Source: Pseudomonadota bacterium (lineage in GTDB: Bacteria > Pseudomonadota > Alphaproteobacteria > Rhizobiales > Hyphomicrobiaceae). From it: a stretch of 7,008 nucleotides of DNA. Where the stretch lies: NCBI GenBank assembly GCA_021813195.1, contig JAKALI010000214.1, positions 1 to 7,008 on the forward strand, in the 5' to 3' direction. Below the pieces are notes generated by a model, which was not told where the DNA came from, ran no database searches, and saw only the letters and a program-made list of their open reading frames with translations. Positions 6,915 to 7,008 of this stretch are shown in pieces (the stretch's first letter is position 1; each line of letters opens with the position of its first letter). A program made the translations under genes and the position numbers.

Positions 6915-7008
6915 ATGCCGTACCGCGTCGGATTTGCTACGCTCCTGCTTGCGAGCGTAGCCTTCGTTCCCTTCGCCAACGCCCAGCAAGCCTCCACGAC
7001 ACGCATTG
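6915..7008 (+). CDS. Exported protein of unknown function, N-terminal fragment (3' end outside window)
   Basis: Only 31 codons are visible, still open at the right edge. They read as a classical Sec signal peptide: a short positive n-region (MPYR), a hydrophobic core VGFATLLLASVAFVPF (5-20) and an AxA cleavage site ANA (21-23) followed by QQAST, so the mature protein would begin near residue 24 and be periplasmic or secreted. No lipobox cysteine is present. ATG 6915 is preferred because GGAG lies seven bases upstream; the in-frame ATG at 6894 would give a seven-residue longer n-region. A different frame from ATG 6872 is also open to the edge but makes no recognisable sequence. The mature part is too short to assign a family. 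The gene lies 77 bases after fmt and may have its own promoter in the AT-richer gap. Confidence 0.7.
   Translation, partial: MPYRVGFATLLLASVAFVPFANAQQASTTRI

Overview
The window is gene-dense, GC-rich bacterial chromosome with all genes on the plus strand. It most resembles an alphaproteobacterium, probably of the Hyphomicrobiales (Rhizobiales). This rests on GC-rich codon use, frequent GTG starts, the look of the RecR, Def and Fmt proteins, and recR lying close to def-fmt. That proximity is recalled from rhizobial genomes and was not searched here. I see no RNA gene, insertion sequence, integrase, CRISPR array or convincing intrinsic terminator.

Layout: (1) The 3' two thirds of recR (recombination mediator) enters from the left edge. 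(2) Overlapping its stop by four bases is a MATE-family multidrug/lipid-type exporter. (3) After a gap of about 154 bp come three consecutive glycosyltransferases whose reading frames overlap: a soluble GT-B fold, GT4-like protein with a degraded active site; a polytopic GT-C (GT87/DUF2029-like) membrane glycosyltransferase; and a GT2 enzyme of the dolichyl/polyprenyl-phosphate sugar synthase type. (4) A 50-bp spacer leads to def (peptide deformylase) and then fmt (methionyl-tRNA formyltransferase), the matched pair that adds and removes the formyl group of initiator methionine. (5) A short AT-richer intergenic region with four TTAA tetramers precedes the start of a secreted protein cut by the right edge.

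Both ends are housekeeping. The middle (about 364-5260) looks like an accessory cell-envelope glycosylation module placed between recR and def. A coherent but unproven reading is that the GT2 enzyme loads a sugar on a polyprenyl phosphate, the GT-C enzyme uses that lipid-linked sugar on the periplasmic face, and the GT4-like protein modifies or regulates an earlier step. The MATE protein could export a glycoconjugate or an unrelated drug. The most notable points are the GT4-like protein's missing donor-binding residues, the tight GTG-start overlaps, an extended Shine-Dalgarno before the GT2 gene, and a hairpin abutting the def start codon.
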